Assembly (NCBI RefSeq): GCF_033001325.1
Contig: NZ_CP133111.1
Location: forward strand, 5,503,001 to 5,567,000
Direction of reading: 5' to 3'
Length of the DNA stretch: 64,000 nucleotides
Origin: Rhodopseudomonas sp. BAL398
Lineage (GTDB): Bacteria > Pseudomonadota > Alphaproteobacteria > Rhizobiales > Xanthobacteraceae
This document shows positions 16,940 to 25,319 of this stretch, piece after piece. The number at the start of each line of letters is the position of its first letter. Position 1 is the first letter of the stretch. The position numbers and the translations under genes are program-made. The notes under the pieces are model-generated. The model saw only the letters and a list, made by a program, of their open reading frames with translations, was not told where the DNA came from and did no database searches.

Positions 16940-17366
16940 GCCCGGTGACGGCGATCTGATCGGCTCACCTTAAAGTTCCCGGTTGCAAATTTCGGGGCGC
17001 GCGCAGCGAAGGCTGTGCGTGCCCCGGATTCGTTGGCGTCGACAGACCGCAGCTCCATCAGGATTCGACATCGAAAATCGCCGCGATTGGTCCTGCGCCG
17101 ACCGCCCCGTGTCGCTCGAGGAAGATGTATTATATATCATAATAGCTATTATAGACATCAATGATGGCATTGAAACGTTAATCATTGATATGTACCTCTG
17201 GTTTCGGCTATCGATGCGCCAGGCCTGCCGGCACAGCCGCGGTCGATGACATCGCGACGTTGCGGCGACGCGATGCCAGAATTTCGGCACAGATGCCGGC
17301 CTGTCGGCGCCCGAAGCCGGCCAGGCGAATGTTCGGGATCGATGTGATGCAGTCAGGGCGAGGGTG
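16940..17366 (+). promoter_or_regulatory. Long leader region with AT-rich palindromic island upstream of hyfB
   Basis: No convincing gene. Within GC-rich DNA, 17121-17190 is strongly AT-rich. It holds the perfect 14-bp palindrome ATAATAGCTATTAT (17139-17152) and, just after it, an 8-bp inverted repeat TCAATGAT-N15-ATCATTGA (17158-17165 and 17181-17188). These look like promoter and operator sequences for the hyf genes that start about 180 bases downstream. I could not match them to FNR or sigma-54 consensus sites. Confidence 0.5.
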
Positions 17367-19394
17367 ATGGCGGCGGTCGCGGTGCAGCTTTGGTGCGTCG
17401 CCGCGCTGCTCGGCTTGGCGGTCTTGGCGATCCTGGCCATCGCGCTCGGCCGCTCCCGCGAGCTTGCCACGGCGGCGACCTATGGCGCCACGATGGCGGC
17501 CTGCGCCGTCGCGCTGCTCGGCGCCGGGGCCTTTCTGCTCGCACATCCCTCCGGCTCATCCGAGCTGACCCTGCCGGTCGGGCTGCCCTGGCTCGGCGCG
17601 CATTTCCGGCTCGATGCGCTGGCCTCGTTCTTTCTGGTGGTGGTCAATCTCGGCGGCGCGATGGCGAGCCTCTATGGCCTCGGCTATGGCCGCCACGAAT
17701 CCGCGCCGCAGCGGGTGCTGCCGTTCTTTCCGGCGTTTCTCGCCGCGATGAATCTGGTGGTGCTGGCCGCCGACGCTTTCTCGTTTCTGTTGTGCTGGGA
17801 ATTCATGTCGCTGGTGTCGTGGGCGCTGGTGATGACCCATCATCGCGTGCCCGGCAACGCCAAGGCGGGCTACGTCTATCTGGTGATGGCGAGCTTCGGG
17901 ACGATGGCGCTGCTGCTGGCGTTCGGCTTCCTGGCCGGCCCCGCCGGCGATTATGGCTTCGCGGCGATCCGCGCCGCCCAACATACGCCGGCCGCCGCGA
18001 CGCTGGTGCTGATCCTGATGCTGCTCGGCGCCGGCTCCAAGGCCGGCCTGGTGCCGCTGCATGTCTGGCTGCCGCTGGCGCATCCGGCCGCGCCCAGCCA
18101 TGTCTCGGCGCTGATGAGCGGGGTGATGACCAAGGTGGCGGTCTACGGTTTCATCCGCGTGGTGTTCGATCTGCTCGGGCCGCCGATCTGGAGCAGCAGC
18201 GGCATCGTGCTGGTGCTGGGCGGCGTCAGCGCGGTGATGGGGATTCTCTATGCGCTGATGGAGAAGGATCTGAAGCGGCTCTTGGCCTATTCGACGATCG
18301 AGAATGTCGGCATCATCTTTGTCAGCCTCGGCCTGTCGCTGGCGTTCCAGGCCAATGGCATGGCGCTGCCGGCGGCGCTGGCCTTCACCGCGGCGCTGTT
18401 CCACGTGCTCAACCATTCCTTCTTCAAGACGCTGTTGTTCTTCGGCGCCGGCGCGGTGTTGACCGCGACCGGCGAGCGCAACATGGACCGGCTCGGCGGC
18501 CTCATTCACCGCATGCCGGTGACCAGCGTCGTGTTCCTGGTCGGCTGCGTGGCGATCTCGGCGCTGCCGCCATTCAACGGCTTCGTCTCGGAATGGCTGA
18601 TCTTCCAGGCGGTGCTGCAATCGCCCAGCCTGCCGCAATGGGGCCTCAAGATCATGGTGCCGGCGGTCGGCGCCCTGATGGCGCTGGCCGCTGCATTGGC
18701 GGCGGCGTGTTTCGTCAAGGCCTATGGGGTCAGCTTTCTCAGCCGGCCGCGCAGCGTCGCCGCCGAAACAGCCCATGAGGTCGATCGCTTCTCGCTGGCC
18801 GCGATGGCGATCCTGGCCACTTTGTGCCTGCTCGCCGGCATTCTGCCCGGCGTGGTGATCGACGCGCTGTCGCCGATCGCCGTGGAGATGCTCGGCCATC
18901 GGCTGGCGCCGCAAGCCGGCATCGCCTGGCTGTCGATCGTGCCGCTCGCTGAGCCCAAGGGCTCTTATAACGGCCTGTTGGTGCTGGTGTTCATCGCGAT
19001 CTCGACGTCGGCGCTGTTCGGCGCGATCTATCTTTACGCCTCGCGCGCGGTGCGTCGCGTGCCGGCCTGGGGCTGCGGCTTTGTCGATCCGGCGCCGCTG
19101 GCGCAATATTCGGCCGCCGGCTTCGCTCAGCCGATCCGCCGGGTGTTCGGCACGCTGCTGTTTCGCGCCGCCGATCACGTCACCATGCCGGCGCCCGGCG
19201 ATGGCGCGCCGGCGCGGTTGCGGATCGAGCTGCACGATCTGGCCTGGGAGCGGATCTATCGGCCGCTGGTCGGCGCCGTCGGCTACACCGCCAACCGGCT
19301 CAATCAGATGCAATTGCTGACGATCCGCGGCTATCTCAGCCTGGTGTTCGCCACTTTGGTCACGCTGCTGCTGGTGCTCGCGATATGGTCGTGA
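17367..19394 (+). CDS. hyfB: Hydrogenase-4 component B-like / NuoL-like antiporter subunit
   Basis: A 675-residue membrane protein with about 14-16 hydrophobic helices and the proton-antiporter core shared by HyfB, HycC and NuoL. Visible motifs are WEFMSLVSWALV (helix 5 glutamate), GAGSKAGLVPLHVWLPLAHPA (split: GAGSKAGLVPLH, WLPLAHPAAPSHVSALMSG), the lysine in MEKDLKRLLAYSTIEN, and HVLNHSFFKTLLFFGAG. The C-terminal ~100 residues extend beyond the core as in HyfB. It would translocate protons or sodium ions across the inner membrane. ATG 17367 is preferred to the adjacent GTG. It overlaps hyfC by ten bases. Confidence 0.88.
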   Translation: MAAVAVQLWCVAALLGLAVLAILAIALGRSRELATAATYGATMAACAVALLGAGAFLLAHPSGSSELTLPVGLPWLGAHFRLDALASFFLVVVNLGGAMASLYGLGYGRHESAPQRVLPFFPAFLAAMNLVVLAADAFSFLLCWEFMSLVSWALVMTHHRVPGNAKAGYVYLVMASFGTMALLLAFGFLAGPAGDYGFAAIRAAQHTPAAATLVLILMLLGAGSKAGLVPLHVWLPLAHPAAPSHVSALMSGVMTKVAVYGFIRVVFDLLGPPIWSSSGIVLVLGGVSAVMGILYALMEKDLKRLLAYSTIENVGIIFVSLGLSLAFQANGMALPAALAFTAALFHVLNHSFFKTLLFFGAGAVLTATGERNMDRLGGLIHRMPVTSVVFLVGCVAISALPPFNGFVSEWLIFQAVLQSPSLPQWGLKIMVPAVGALMALAAALAAACFVKAYGVSFLSRPRSVAAETAHEVDRFSLAAMAILATLCLLAGILPGVVIDALSPIAVEMLGHRLAPQAGIAWLSIVPLAEPKGSYNGLLVLVFIAISTSALFGAIYLYASRAVRRVPAWGCGFVDPAPLAQYSAAGFAQPIRRVFGTLLFRAADHVTMPAPGDGAPARLRIELHDLAWERIYRPLVGAVGYTANRLNQMQLLTIRGYLSLVFATLVTLLLVLAIWS

Positions 19395-20341
19395 TCTCCG
19401 ACATATTGGTCCAGGGCATGCAGATGCTGCTGGTGTTCGTGCTGGCGCCGCTGCTCACCGGCTTCATCCGCAAGGTCAAGGCGCGGCTGCTGCGCCGTCG
19501 CGGCCCATCGGTGCTGCAGCCCTATCGCGATCTGTTGCGGCTGCTGCGCAAGGAAGTGGTGCTGGCCGACAACGCCTCCTGGCTGTTCCGCGCCACGCCC
19601 TATGTCACCTTCGCGGCGATCTGGGTCGCGGCCGCTTTGGTGCCGACCTTCGCCACTGGGCTATTGTTCAACTGGGCCGCGGATCTGATCGTGATCGTGG
19701 CGCTGCTCGGCACCGCGCGGTTCTTCCTCGCTCTGGCCGGGATGGATGTCGGCACCTCGTTCGGCGGTATCGGCGCCAGCCGCGAGGTGATGATCGCAGC
19801 CCTGGCCGAGCCGGCGATGCTGCTGATCGTGTTCTGCGTCGCCCTGGTGGCGGGCTCGACGGAGCTTTCCACCGTCGCCAATTTCATCGCCTCGTCGCAG
19901 ACCGGGCTGCGGGTCTCGCTCGGCATGGCGATGATCGCGCTGGTGATCGTGGCGTTGGCCGAGAACGCCCGGATCCCGGTCGACAACCCCTCGACGCATC
20001 TCGAATTGACCATGGTGCACGAGGCGATGATCCTGGAATATTCCGGCCGCCATTTGGCGATGATCGAGTTCGGCGCCTTCCTCAAATTGCTGCTCTATGT
20101 CTCGCTGATCGTCTGCCTGTTCTTCCCCTGGGGGATCGCGATCTTCGGTGCCGGGCCGCTGGCCTATGTGGCCGGCGCCGCAATCTATGTGCTCAAGGTC
20201 GGCTTCGCCGGCTTCCTGCTGGCGCTGTTTGAGACTGCCACCGCCAAGATGCGGGTGTTCCGGGTGCCGCAATTCCTCGGCGCGGCGCTGATGCTGGGCC
20301 TGCTCGGCACGCTGCTGCTATTCGTATCGACGAGCCTGTGA
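19385..20341 (+). CDS. hyfC: Hydrogenase-4 component C-like / NuoH-like membrane subunit
   Basis: A 318-residue protein of the NuoH/HycD family with eight hydrophobic helices. Signatures are GFIRKVKARLLRRRGPSVLQPYRDL near residue 20 (in parts: KVKARLLRRRGPS, QPYRDLLRLLRKE), ENARIPVDNPSTHLELTMVHEAM near residue 200 (parts: RIPVDNPSTHLELTMVHEA) and LALFETATAKMR near the C-terminus. The acidic residues of the HLELTMVHEA loop belong to the quinone/proton-coupling site in complex I. It anchors the soluble arm made by HyfG and HyfI. Confidence 0.9.
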   Translation: MVVISDILVQGMQMLLVFVLAPLLTGFIRKVKARLLRRRGPSVLQPYRDLLRLLRKEVVLADNASWLFRATPYVTFAAIWVAAALVPTFATGLLFNWAADLIVIVALLGTARFFLALAGMDVGTSFGGIGASREVMIAALAEPAMLLIVFCVALVAGSTELSTVANFIASSQTGLRVSLGMAMIALVIVALAENARIPVDNPSTHLELTMVHEAMILEYSGRHLAMIEFGAFLKLLLYVSLIVCLFFPWGIAIFGAGPLAYVAGAAIYVLKVGFAGFLLALFETATAKMRVFRVPQFLGAALMLGLLGTLLLFVSTSL

Positions 20342-21003
20342 TGCACAATCTCAATTTCGATATCTCGCATTCACTCGCCGGCGGCCTGGTGCTGATCAGC
20401 TTCATGATGCTGTATCAGGACCGGCTGTATTCGCTGCTCAACGTGTTCGCGCTGCACGCGCTGACGCTGTCGCTGGCGGTGGCCTGGCAGGCCTATATCC
20501 AGAATGCGCCGCATCTCTACGTCACCGCGGCGATCGCGCTGGTGTTCAAGGCGATCATCATCCCGGTGGCGCTGCATCGCATCATCAAACAGCTCGGCAT
20601 TCACCGTGACATCGAGACCGCGGTCGGGATCGGCCCGACCATGCTGGCCGGGATGGGCCTGGTCGCGCTGTCGCTGGCGCTGATGCTGCGGGTCACCGCC
20701 GAGGCCGACGCGCTGGCGCGCGAGGATCTCGCCTTCGCGCTGTCGGTGGTGCTGCTCGGCCTGCTGGTGATGGTGACGCGGCGCAACGCGGTCAGCCAGG
20801 TGGTCGGCTTCATGGCGCTGGAAAACGGGTTGGTGCTGGCCGCGACTGGCGCCAAGGGCATGCCGCTGGTGGTCGAGATCAGCGTCGCCTTCTCGATCCT
20901 GATCGCCTTCATCGTGATCGGCATCTTCCTGTTCCGGATCCGCGAACGCTTCGACTCGGTCGATGTCGGCGCGCTCGACGATTCGCGCGGGGAGCGGCGA
21001 TGA
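20338..21003 (+). CDS. hyfE: Hydrogenase-4 component E-like (NuoK-related) membrane subunit
   Basis: A 221-residue protein with six to seven hydrophobic helices. The C-terminal half (VSQVVGFMALENGLVLAA, FSILIAFIVIGIFLFRIRERFDSVD, the latter quoted in part as IVIGIFLFRIRERF) matches the NuoK-like part of HyfE. The buried glutamate of ALENG aligns with the proton-path glutamate of NuoK. It overlaps both neighbours by four bases (ATGA-type), so the hyf genes are translationally coupled. Confidence 0.85.
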   Translation: MMHNLNFDISHSLAGGLVLISFMMLYQDRLYSLLNVFALHALTLSLAVAWQAYIQNAPHLYVTAAIALVFKAIIIPVALHRIIKQLGIHRDIETAVGIGPTMLAGMGLVALSLALMLRVTAEADALAREDLAFALSVVLLGLLVMVTRRNAVSQVVGFMALENGLVLAATGAKGMPLVVEISVAFSILIAFIVIGIFLFRIRERFDSVDVGALDDSRGERR

Positions 21004-22451
21004 CGCTTTCGGCCTTCAATCCGGTGGCCGGCGTGCTGCTGATCCCGATCGTCGCCGCGGCGCTGCTGGCGCTGCTGCCCGGCTATCGGCTGACCGCGCG
21101 GCTCAACGTCGTCGCCAGCCTGCTGACTTTCCTGTCCGCGGGCGCGCTGCTGCTGATTCCGCGCGCCGCGCCGGGACCCTATGTGCTCGTCGACGACCTC
21201 AACATCGTGTTCATCGTGTTGAATTCCTTCGTCGGCTTCACCACCAGCGTGTTCAGCGCCAGCTATATCGCCCATGAGCTCGAGACCGGGCGGCTGACCC
21301 CGGCCTATCTGCGGTTCTACCACGCGATGTACCAGATCATGATGTTCGGCATGAATCTCGCGTTCATGTCCAACAATATCGGCCTGATGTGGGTGGCGGT
21401 CGAATTGGCGACGCTGAGCACGGTGCTGATGGTCGGCATCTACCGCACCGAAGCCGCGCTGGAGGCGGCGTGGAAATATTTCATTCTCGGCAGCGTCGGC
21501 ATCGCCTTTGCGCTGTTCGGCACCATCCTGGTCTATATGGCGGCGCTGCCGGTGATGGGCGAGGGGCCGGACGCGATGGTCTGGACCCTGCTGATGCAGC
21601 ACGCCGCGCGGTTCGACCCGGCGCTGCTCAACGTCGCCTTCGTGTTCCTGCTGCTCGGCTACGGCACCAAGGTCGGGCTGGCGCCGCTGCACGCCTGGCT
21701 GCCCGACGCCCATGCCGAAGGTCCGACGCCGATCTCGGCGGTGTTGTCGGGGCTGTTGCTGAATGTGGCGCTGTACGCGCTGCTACGCTTCAAGATGATG
21801 CTCACCATCAATCCCGAGGCGATCGAGCCGGGCTCGCTGATGGTGATCATGGGGCTGGCGTCGCTATTGTTCGCGGCGTTCATGCTGTACCGGCGGCGCG
21901 ACATCAAGCGGCTGTTCGCCTATTCGTCGATCGAGCACATGGGCATCATCGTGTTCGCCTTCGGGATGGGCGGGCCGCTGGCGAATTTCGCCGGACTCCT
22001 GCACATGGTGATGCACAGCCTGACCAAATCGGCGATCTTCTTTGCGGTCGGCCACATCGCCCAGGTCAAGGGCACGCAGTCGATCGCCAGGATCCGCGGC
22101 CTCACCGAGACCCACCCGGCGTTGGGCTGGGGGCTGGTGGTCGGCGTGGTGGCGATCGCGGGCCTGCCGCCGCTCGGCATTTTCATGAGCGAATTTTTGT
22201 TGGTCAGTTCGACCTTCGCGCGGCAGCCTTGGCTGGCGCTGGCGCTGGTGTTCGGCCTGCTGGTCGCCTTCGGCGCCCTGACGCTGCGGCTGACCGGCGT
22301 TGCCTTCGGCGAGCCGCGCGGCAGCCGCGCGCCGGTCGAGGCGTCCTATGTGCCGATGTTCGCCCATCTGGCGCTGGTGCTGATCGCCGGAGTCTATCTG
22401 CCGACGCCGATCGTGCTCTGGTTCCAGCATGTCGCCAAACTTCTTGGATAG
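21000..22451 (+). CDS. hyfF: Hydrogenase-4 component F-like / NuoN-like antiporter subunit
   Basis: A 483-residue membrane protein with about 13-14 helices. The antiporter core shows WVAVELATLSTVLMVG, GYGTKVGLAPLHAWLPDAHAEGPTPISA (parts: GYGTKVGLAPLHAWLPD, AEGPTPISAVLSG), the lysine of RRRDIKRLFAYSSIEHMG (RRDIKRLFAYSSIEH) and LHMVMHSLTKSAIFFAVG. These are the charged residues used for ion translocation in NuoL/M/N. It forms a second ion channel beside HyfB. Gap of 32 bases to hyfG. Confidence 0.9.
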   Translation: MTLSAFNPVAGVLLIPIVAAALLALLPGYRLTARLNVVASLLTFLSAGALLLIPRAAPGPYVLVDDLNIVFIVLNSFVGFTTSVFSASYIAHELETGRLTPAYLRFYHAMYQIMMFGMNLAFMSNNIGLMWVAVELATLSTVLMVGIYRTEAALEAAWKYFILGSVGIAFALFGTILVYMAALPVMGEGPDAMVWTLLMQHAARFDPALLNVAFVFLLLGYGTKVGLAPLHAWLPDAHAEGPTPISAVLSGLLLNVALYALLRFKMMLTINPEAIEPGSLMVIMGLASLLFAAFMLYRRRDIKRLFAYSSIEHMGIIVFAFGMGGPLANFAGLLHMVMHSLTKSAIFFAVGHIAQVKGTQSIARIRGLTETHPALGWGLVVGVVAIAGLPPLGIFMSEFLLVSSTFARQPWLALALVFGLLVAFGALTLRLTGVAFGEPRGSRAPVEASYVPMFAHLALVLIAGVYLPTPIVLWFQHVAKLLG

Positions 22452-22483
22452 AGCTTCTTGGCTAGAGAGAGAACAAACGCCCG

Positions 22484-23992
22484 ATGCCGTCGCTGATCGA
22501 TCTCAACCTGGAAGGCCAGCAGGTGCAGCGGCATCGGCCGTGGCCGCGCACCGTGATCGATTCCGCGGTGTGGGGCTTTGCCACGCGGCAATTGGCCGAG
22601 CGGCGCTGGAGCCTGCTGTCGCTGTGGGGCGAGCCCGCGATGGTGCATATGGCGCTGTTCGATTCGCGCAGCGCCGAGATCGGCGTGGTCAGCCTCGAAT
22701 GCCCAGATAAGCATTTTCCGTCGGTGGCGGCCCATCACCCGCCGGCGCAGCGGCTGGAGCGCAGCATCCAGGATCTGTTCGGGCTGGTCGCCGATGGCGC
22801 GACCGACTCCAGGCCATGGCTCGATCACGGCCAATGGGGCGTGCGCGCGCCGCAAGGCGAGGCGGTGGCGATCACCGCGCCGGAGCCGCCATACCCGTTT
22901 CTGAAGGTGGAAGGCGAGGGCGTGCATCAGGCCGCGGTCGGTCCGGTCCATGCCGGCATCATCGAGCCCGGGCATTTCCGTTTCTCGGTCAGCGGCGAGA
23001 CCGTGGTCCGGCTCGAGCAGCGGCTCGGCTACGTCCACAAGGGCACCGAGGCGCTGATGATCGGCGCCGATCCGATCCGCGCCGCGCGGCTCGCCGGCCG
23101 GGTGTCGGGGGACAGCACCGTGGCCTATGGGTTTGCCTTCGCGCGCGCCGTGGAGGCGGCGAGCGATCTGGCGGTGCCGCCACGCGCGGTCTGGCTGCGC
23201 GCCCTCTGCGCCGAGCTGGAGCGCCTCGCCAATCACCTCGGCGACATCGGCGGGATCTGCAACGACGCCGCCTTCGCGCTGCTGCTGGCGCATTTCGGCG
23301 CCTTGCGCGAAATCGTGCTGCGCGCCGCCGCCACAGCCTTCGGCCATCGCCTGATGCGCGACGTGATCGTGCCCGGCGGCATCGCCCGCGACATCGACGA
23401 CGCCGGCAAGGCGGCGATCCGCGCCGCGCTGGCCACCATCCGCCGGCAATTTCCCGAATTGGTCGAACTCTACGACGACACCGCCTCGTTGCAGGATCGC
23501 ACCGTCTCGACCGGCGTTCTCAAGCCGGAGCTGGCCGCGCAATATTGCGCCGGCGGCTTTGTCGGCCGCGCCTCCGGCCGCGGCTTCGACACCAGGCGAA
23601 CCCTGGCCTATCCGCCCTATCAGGATCTGCGCTTCGAGGTGCCGGTGCTACAGCAGGGCGACGTCAATGCCAGGATCTGGATCCGGATCCGCGAGGTCGA
23701 GCAGAGCCTGTCGCTGATCGATCAGATCCTCGATCAATTGCCGCGCGGCCCGTTGCTGGCGCCGCTGCCGGTACAGGGGCAGGGCGAGGGCGTGGCGTTG
23801 GTCGAGGGTTTTCGCGGCGACGTGCTGGTCTGGCTGCGGCTGCGCGACGGCGTGATCGCGCGCTGCCATCTGCGCGATCCGTCGTGGTTTCAATGGCCGC
23901 TGCTGGAAGCTGCGATCGAAGGCAACATCGTCGCCGACTTTCCGCTCTGCAACAAATCCTTCAACTGCTCCTATTCGGGCGTGGATCTATGA
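22484..23992 (+). CDS. hyfG: Hydrogenase-4 large subunit-like protein lacking NiFe ligands (Ehr type)
   Basis: A 502-residue NuoC-NuoD-like fusion as in HyfG/HycE. The N-terminal NuoC-like domain covers residues ~1-115 (FPSVAAHHPPAQRLERSIQDLFG). The NuoD-like domain begins near 140 and includes LGYVHKGTEALMIG and ERLANHLGDIGG. The first NiFe motif, RxCGxC in hydrogenases, reads R206-V-S208-G-D-S211. The last motif, PCxxC, aligns with C495-S496-Y-S-G499 at the extreme C-terminus. All four NiFe ligand positions are therefore substituted, and there is no C-terminal tail to be cleaved. It should be a structural or quinone-type electron-transfer subunit, not a hydrogenase. Confidence 0.88.
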   Translation: MPSLIDLNLEGQQVQRHRPWPRTVIDSAVWGFATRQLAERRWSLLSLWGEPAMVHMALFDSRSAEIGVVSLECPDKHFPSVAAHHPPAQRLERSIQDLFGLVADGATDSRPWLDHGQWGVRAPQGEAVAITAPEPPYPFLKVEGEGVHQAAVGPVHAGIIEPGHFRFSVSGETVVRLEQRLGYVHKGTEALMIGADPIRAARLAGRVSGDSTVAYGFAFARAVEAASDLAVPPRAVWLRALCAELERLANHLGDIGGICNDAAFALLLAHFGALREIVLRAAATAFGHRLMRDVIVPGGIARDIDDAGKAAIRAALATIRRQFPELVELYDDTASLQDRTVSTGVLKPELAAQYCAGGFVGRASGRGFDTRRTLAYPPYQDLRFEVPVLQQGDVNARIWIRIREVEQSLSLIDQILDQLPRGPLLAPLPVQGQGEGVALVEGFRGDVLVWLRLRDGVIARCHLRDPSWFQWPLLEAAIEGNIVADFPLCNKSFNCSYSGVDL

Positions 23993-24033
23993 AGCGAACT
24001 GTCGCAATGAAACCAAACGCCCGAGCCTTGCTT

Positions 24034-24146
24034 CACCTCTCCCATCGGGAGAGGTCGGATGGCGAAGCCATCCGGGTGAGGGGTTTTGGACCAACGAGAC
24101 GGCGTACCCCCTCACCCCGACCCTCTCCCCATGGGAGAGGGAGCGC
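24034..24146. repeat. Family D repeat between hyfG and hyfI
   Basis: Contains CTCTCCCATCGGGAGAG, GGATGGCGAAGCCATCC and CCCTCTCCCCATGGGAGAGG, each a short hairpin, within a larger inverted layout (CACCTCTCCC...GGGAGAGGG). A related copy is at 44391-44532. It inserts ~200 bases between two genes of a complex whose other genes overlap or nearly touch. Confidence 0.85.
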
Positions 24147-24196
24147 GCTTCCGATGACGCCCTGCTTCGACCCATTCGAACGATCCGGACGATAAG

Positions 24197-24736
24197 ATGC
24201 GCAAGCTGTTGTTCAAAAGCCTGTTCCGCGCGCCGCTCAGCGAAGCCGCGCCGACCTTGGCCGACGCCGAAGTGCAAGAGTTGGCGACGCGGGTCGGCGG
24301 CGCGGCGCGGCGGCGCCTCGGCCGCAGCCTGGCGATCCGCGAGGTCGATGCCGGCTCCTGTAATGGCTGCGAGCTGGAAATCCACGCGTTGAGCAATCCC
24401 TATTACGACGTCGAACGCTTCGGCATCCGCTTCGTCGCCTCGCCGCGCCACGCCGACGTGCTGCTGGTGACCGGGCCGGTGACGAAGAACATGCGCGAGG
24501 CGTTGCTACGCACTTACGAGGCGGTGCCCGGACCGAAATGGGTGGTCGCGCTCGGCGATTGCGCCCTTGACGGCGGCTGCTTCAAGGACAGCTACGCGGT
24601 GGCGGGCGGCGTCTCGGCGGTGCTTCCGGTCGACCTGCACATCCCCGGCTGTCCGCCGCCGCCGCTCGACATCCTGCGCGGCCTGCTGGCCCTGCTCGAC
24701 CGCGTCGCCGTCGGCACGGCCCGAGCGCCGGGCTGA
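24197..24736 (+). CDS. hyfI: Hydrogenase-4 small subunit-like / NuoB-like Fe-S protein
   Basis: A 179-residue protein of the NuoB/HycG family. All cysteines for the N2-type [4Fe-4S] cluster are present: C55 and C58 in SCNGCE, C122 in GDCA, and C152 in PGCPPPP. An extra C128 is near. The N-terminus to residue 30 would pack against HyfC. It would pass electrons to or from HyfG at the membrane interface. The start ATG 24197 has only a weak ribosome site. It closes the hyf set; no HyfH-type ferredoxin, HyfA or hydrogenase maturation genes are seen nearby. Confidence 0.9.
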   Translation: MRKLLFKSLFRAPLSEAAPTLADAEVQELATRVGGAARRRLGRSLAIREVDAGSCNGCELEIHALSNPYYDVERFGIRFVASPRHADVLLVTGPVTKNMREALLRTYEAVPGPKWVVALGDCALDGGCFKDSYAVAGGVSAVLPVDLHIPGCPPPPLDILRGLLALLDRVAVGTARAPG

Positions 24737-24767
24737 AAAAGCTGTCCGACAGAACATGCGGGGCCAG

Positions 24768-24956
24768 GCGCATCGCGTCCCGGGCGCGGTGCAGCGCACC
24801 CGGGTCCGCGCTTCGCGCGGCCCGAGTACAGGCTCCGCGCTGCTCCGCAGAACCGGGACCCGGCTTTGGAGCGCCCAAACCGGGGCCCCGGCTCTGCAGC
24901 GCACCAGGCCGCAACGCGGCGCGTTGCGCTGCGTCCGGGGCACGCGGCGCATAGGT
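24768..24956. repeat. Family C GC-rich repeat
   Basis: Contains CGCGTCCCGGGCGCGGTGCAGCG, GCTCCGCAGAACCGGGACC, GGGGCCCCGGCTCTGC and closes GCGTCCGGGGCACG. Similar elements lie at 43028-43200, 47475-47624 and 50520-50722. Roughly palindromic, so it looks like a hairpin-forming dispersed element. It fills the gap after hyfI. Confidence 0.8.
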
Positions 24957-24959
24957 GGC

Positions 24960-25319
24960 TCAGATCCGGCGTTTCGGCAGATCGATTCTTGCGTCAACGA
25001 ATTCCGGCGGGCCCTCGATCAGGCGGGCGATGCGGCGGTGACGTTCGTCGGAGGGGGCATCGGGGCCGATCAGCGCGCCGATCTGGGTGGCGGCCAATTC
25101 GATGGCGCGGTCGGTCCGCGCGGACCTGGCGGGCGACATTGCGGGGTCGACGGTTAGTCCCAACCGGATCAGCCGGCCGATCGCCTGCGCGCGCGTGATC
25201 ATGTAGCGGGTTGCCCACGCGTCGAGCGCCTGCAGTGTCGCGTCGTCCAGCAATGCCGAGATCGCTCCGGCCTGCGGATGATCCAACACTTCGCGCGATG
25301 GCTCCGACGGATTGCTCAT
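24960..25319 (-). CDS. Ribbon-helix-helix-like small protein
   Basis: A 119-residue protein. Residues ~22-56 (ALLDDATLQALDAWATRY, then TRAQAIGRLIRLGL) have the strand-helix-turn-helix layout of ribbon-helix-helix DNA-binding proteins, where a segment such as SRSEAIRRLIELGL is typical. The rest is Asp/Arg-rich helix without a recognised domain. No partner gene lies beside it. The ATG lacks a clear ribosome site. It could be a stand-alone regulator or an orphan antitoxin-like protein. Convergent with hyfI. Confidence 0.6.
   Translation of the reverse strand: MSNPSEPSREVLDHPQAGAISALLDDATLQALDAWATRYMITRAQAIGRLIRLGLTVDPAMSPARSARTDRAIELAATQIGALIGPDAPSDERHRRIARLIEGPPEFVDARIDLPKRRI

Noticed and set aside
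17158-17188. FNR or FixK box upstream of hyfB
   Set aside because: The TTGAT-N4-ATCAA pattern is not met; the inverted repeat has a 15-base spacer and different half-sites.
23989-24195. A 68-codon frame overlapping the hyfG stop (ATGA)
   Set aside because: Despite the coupling-like overlap, nearly all of it is family D repeat sequence; product is low-complexity.
17367-24736. Calling the locus hydrogenase-4 or formate hydrogenlyase
   Set aside because: The large subunit lacks all four NiFe ligand positions, and no formate dehydrogenase, ferredoxin subunit or maturation genes are present; Ehr-type is the better reading.
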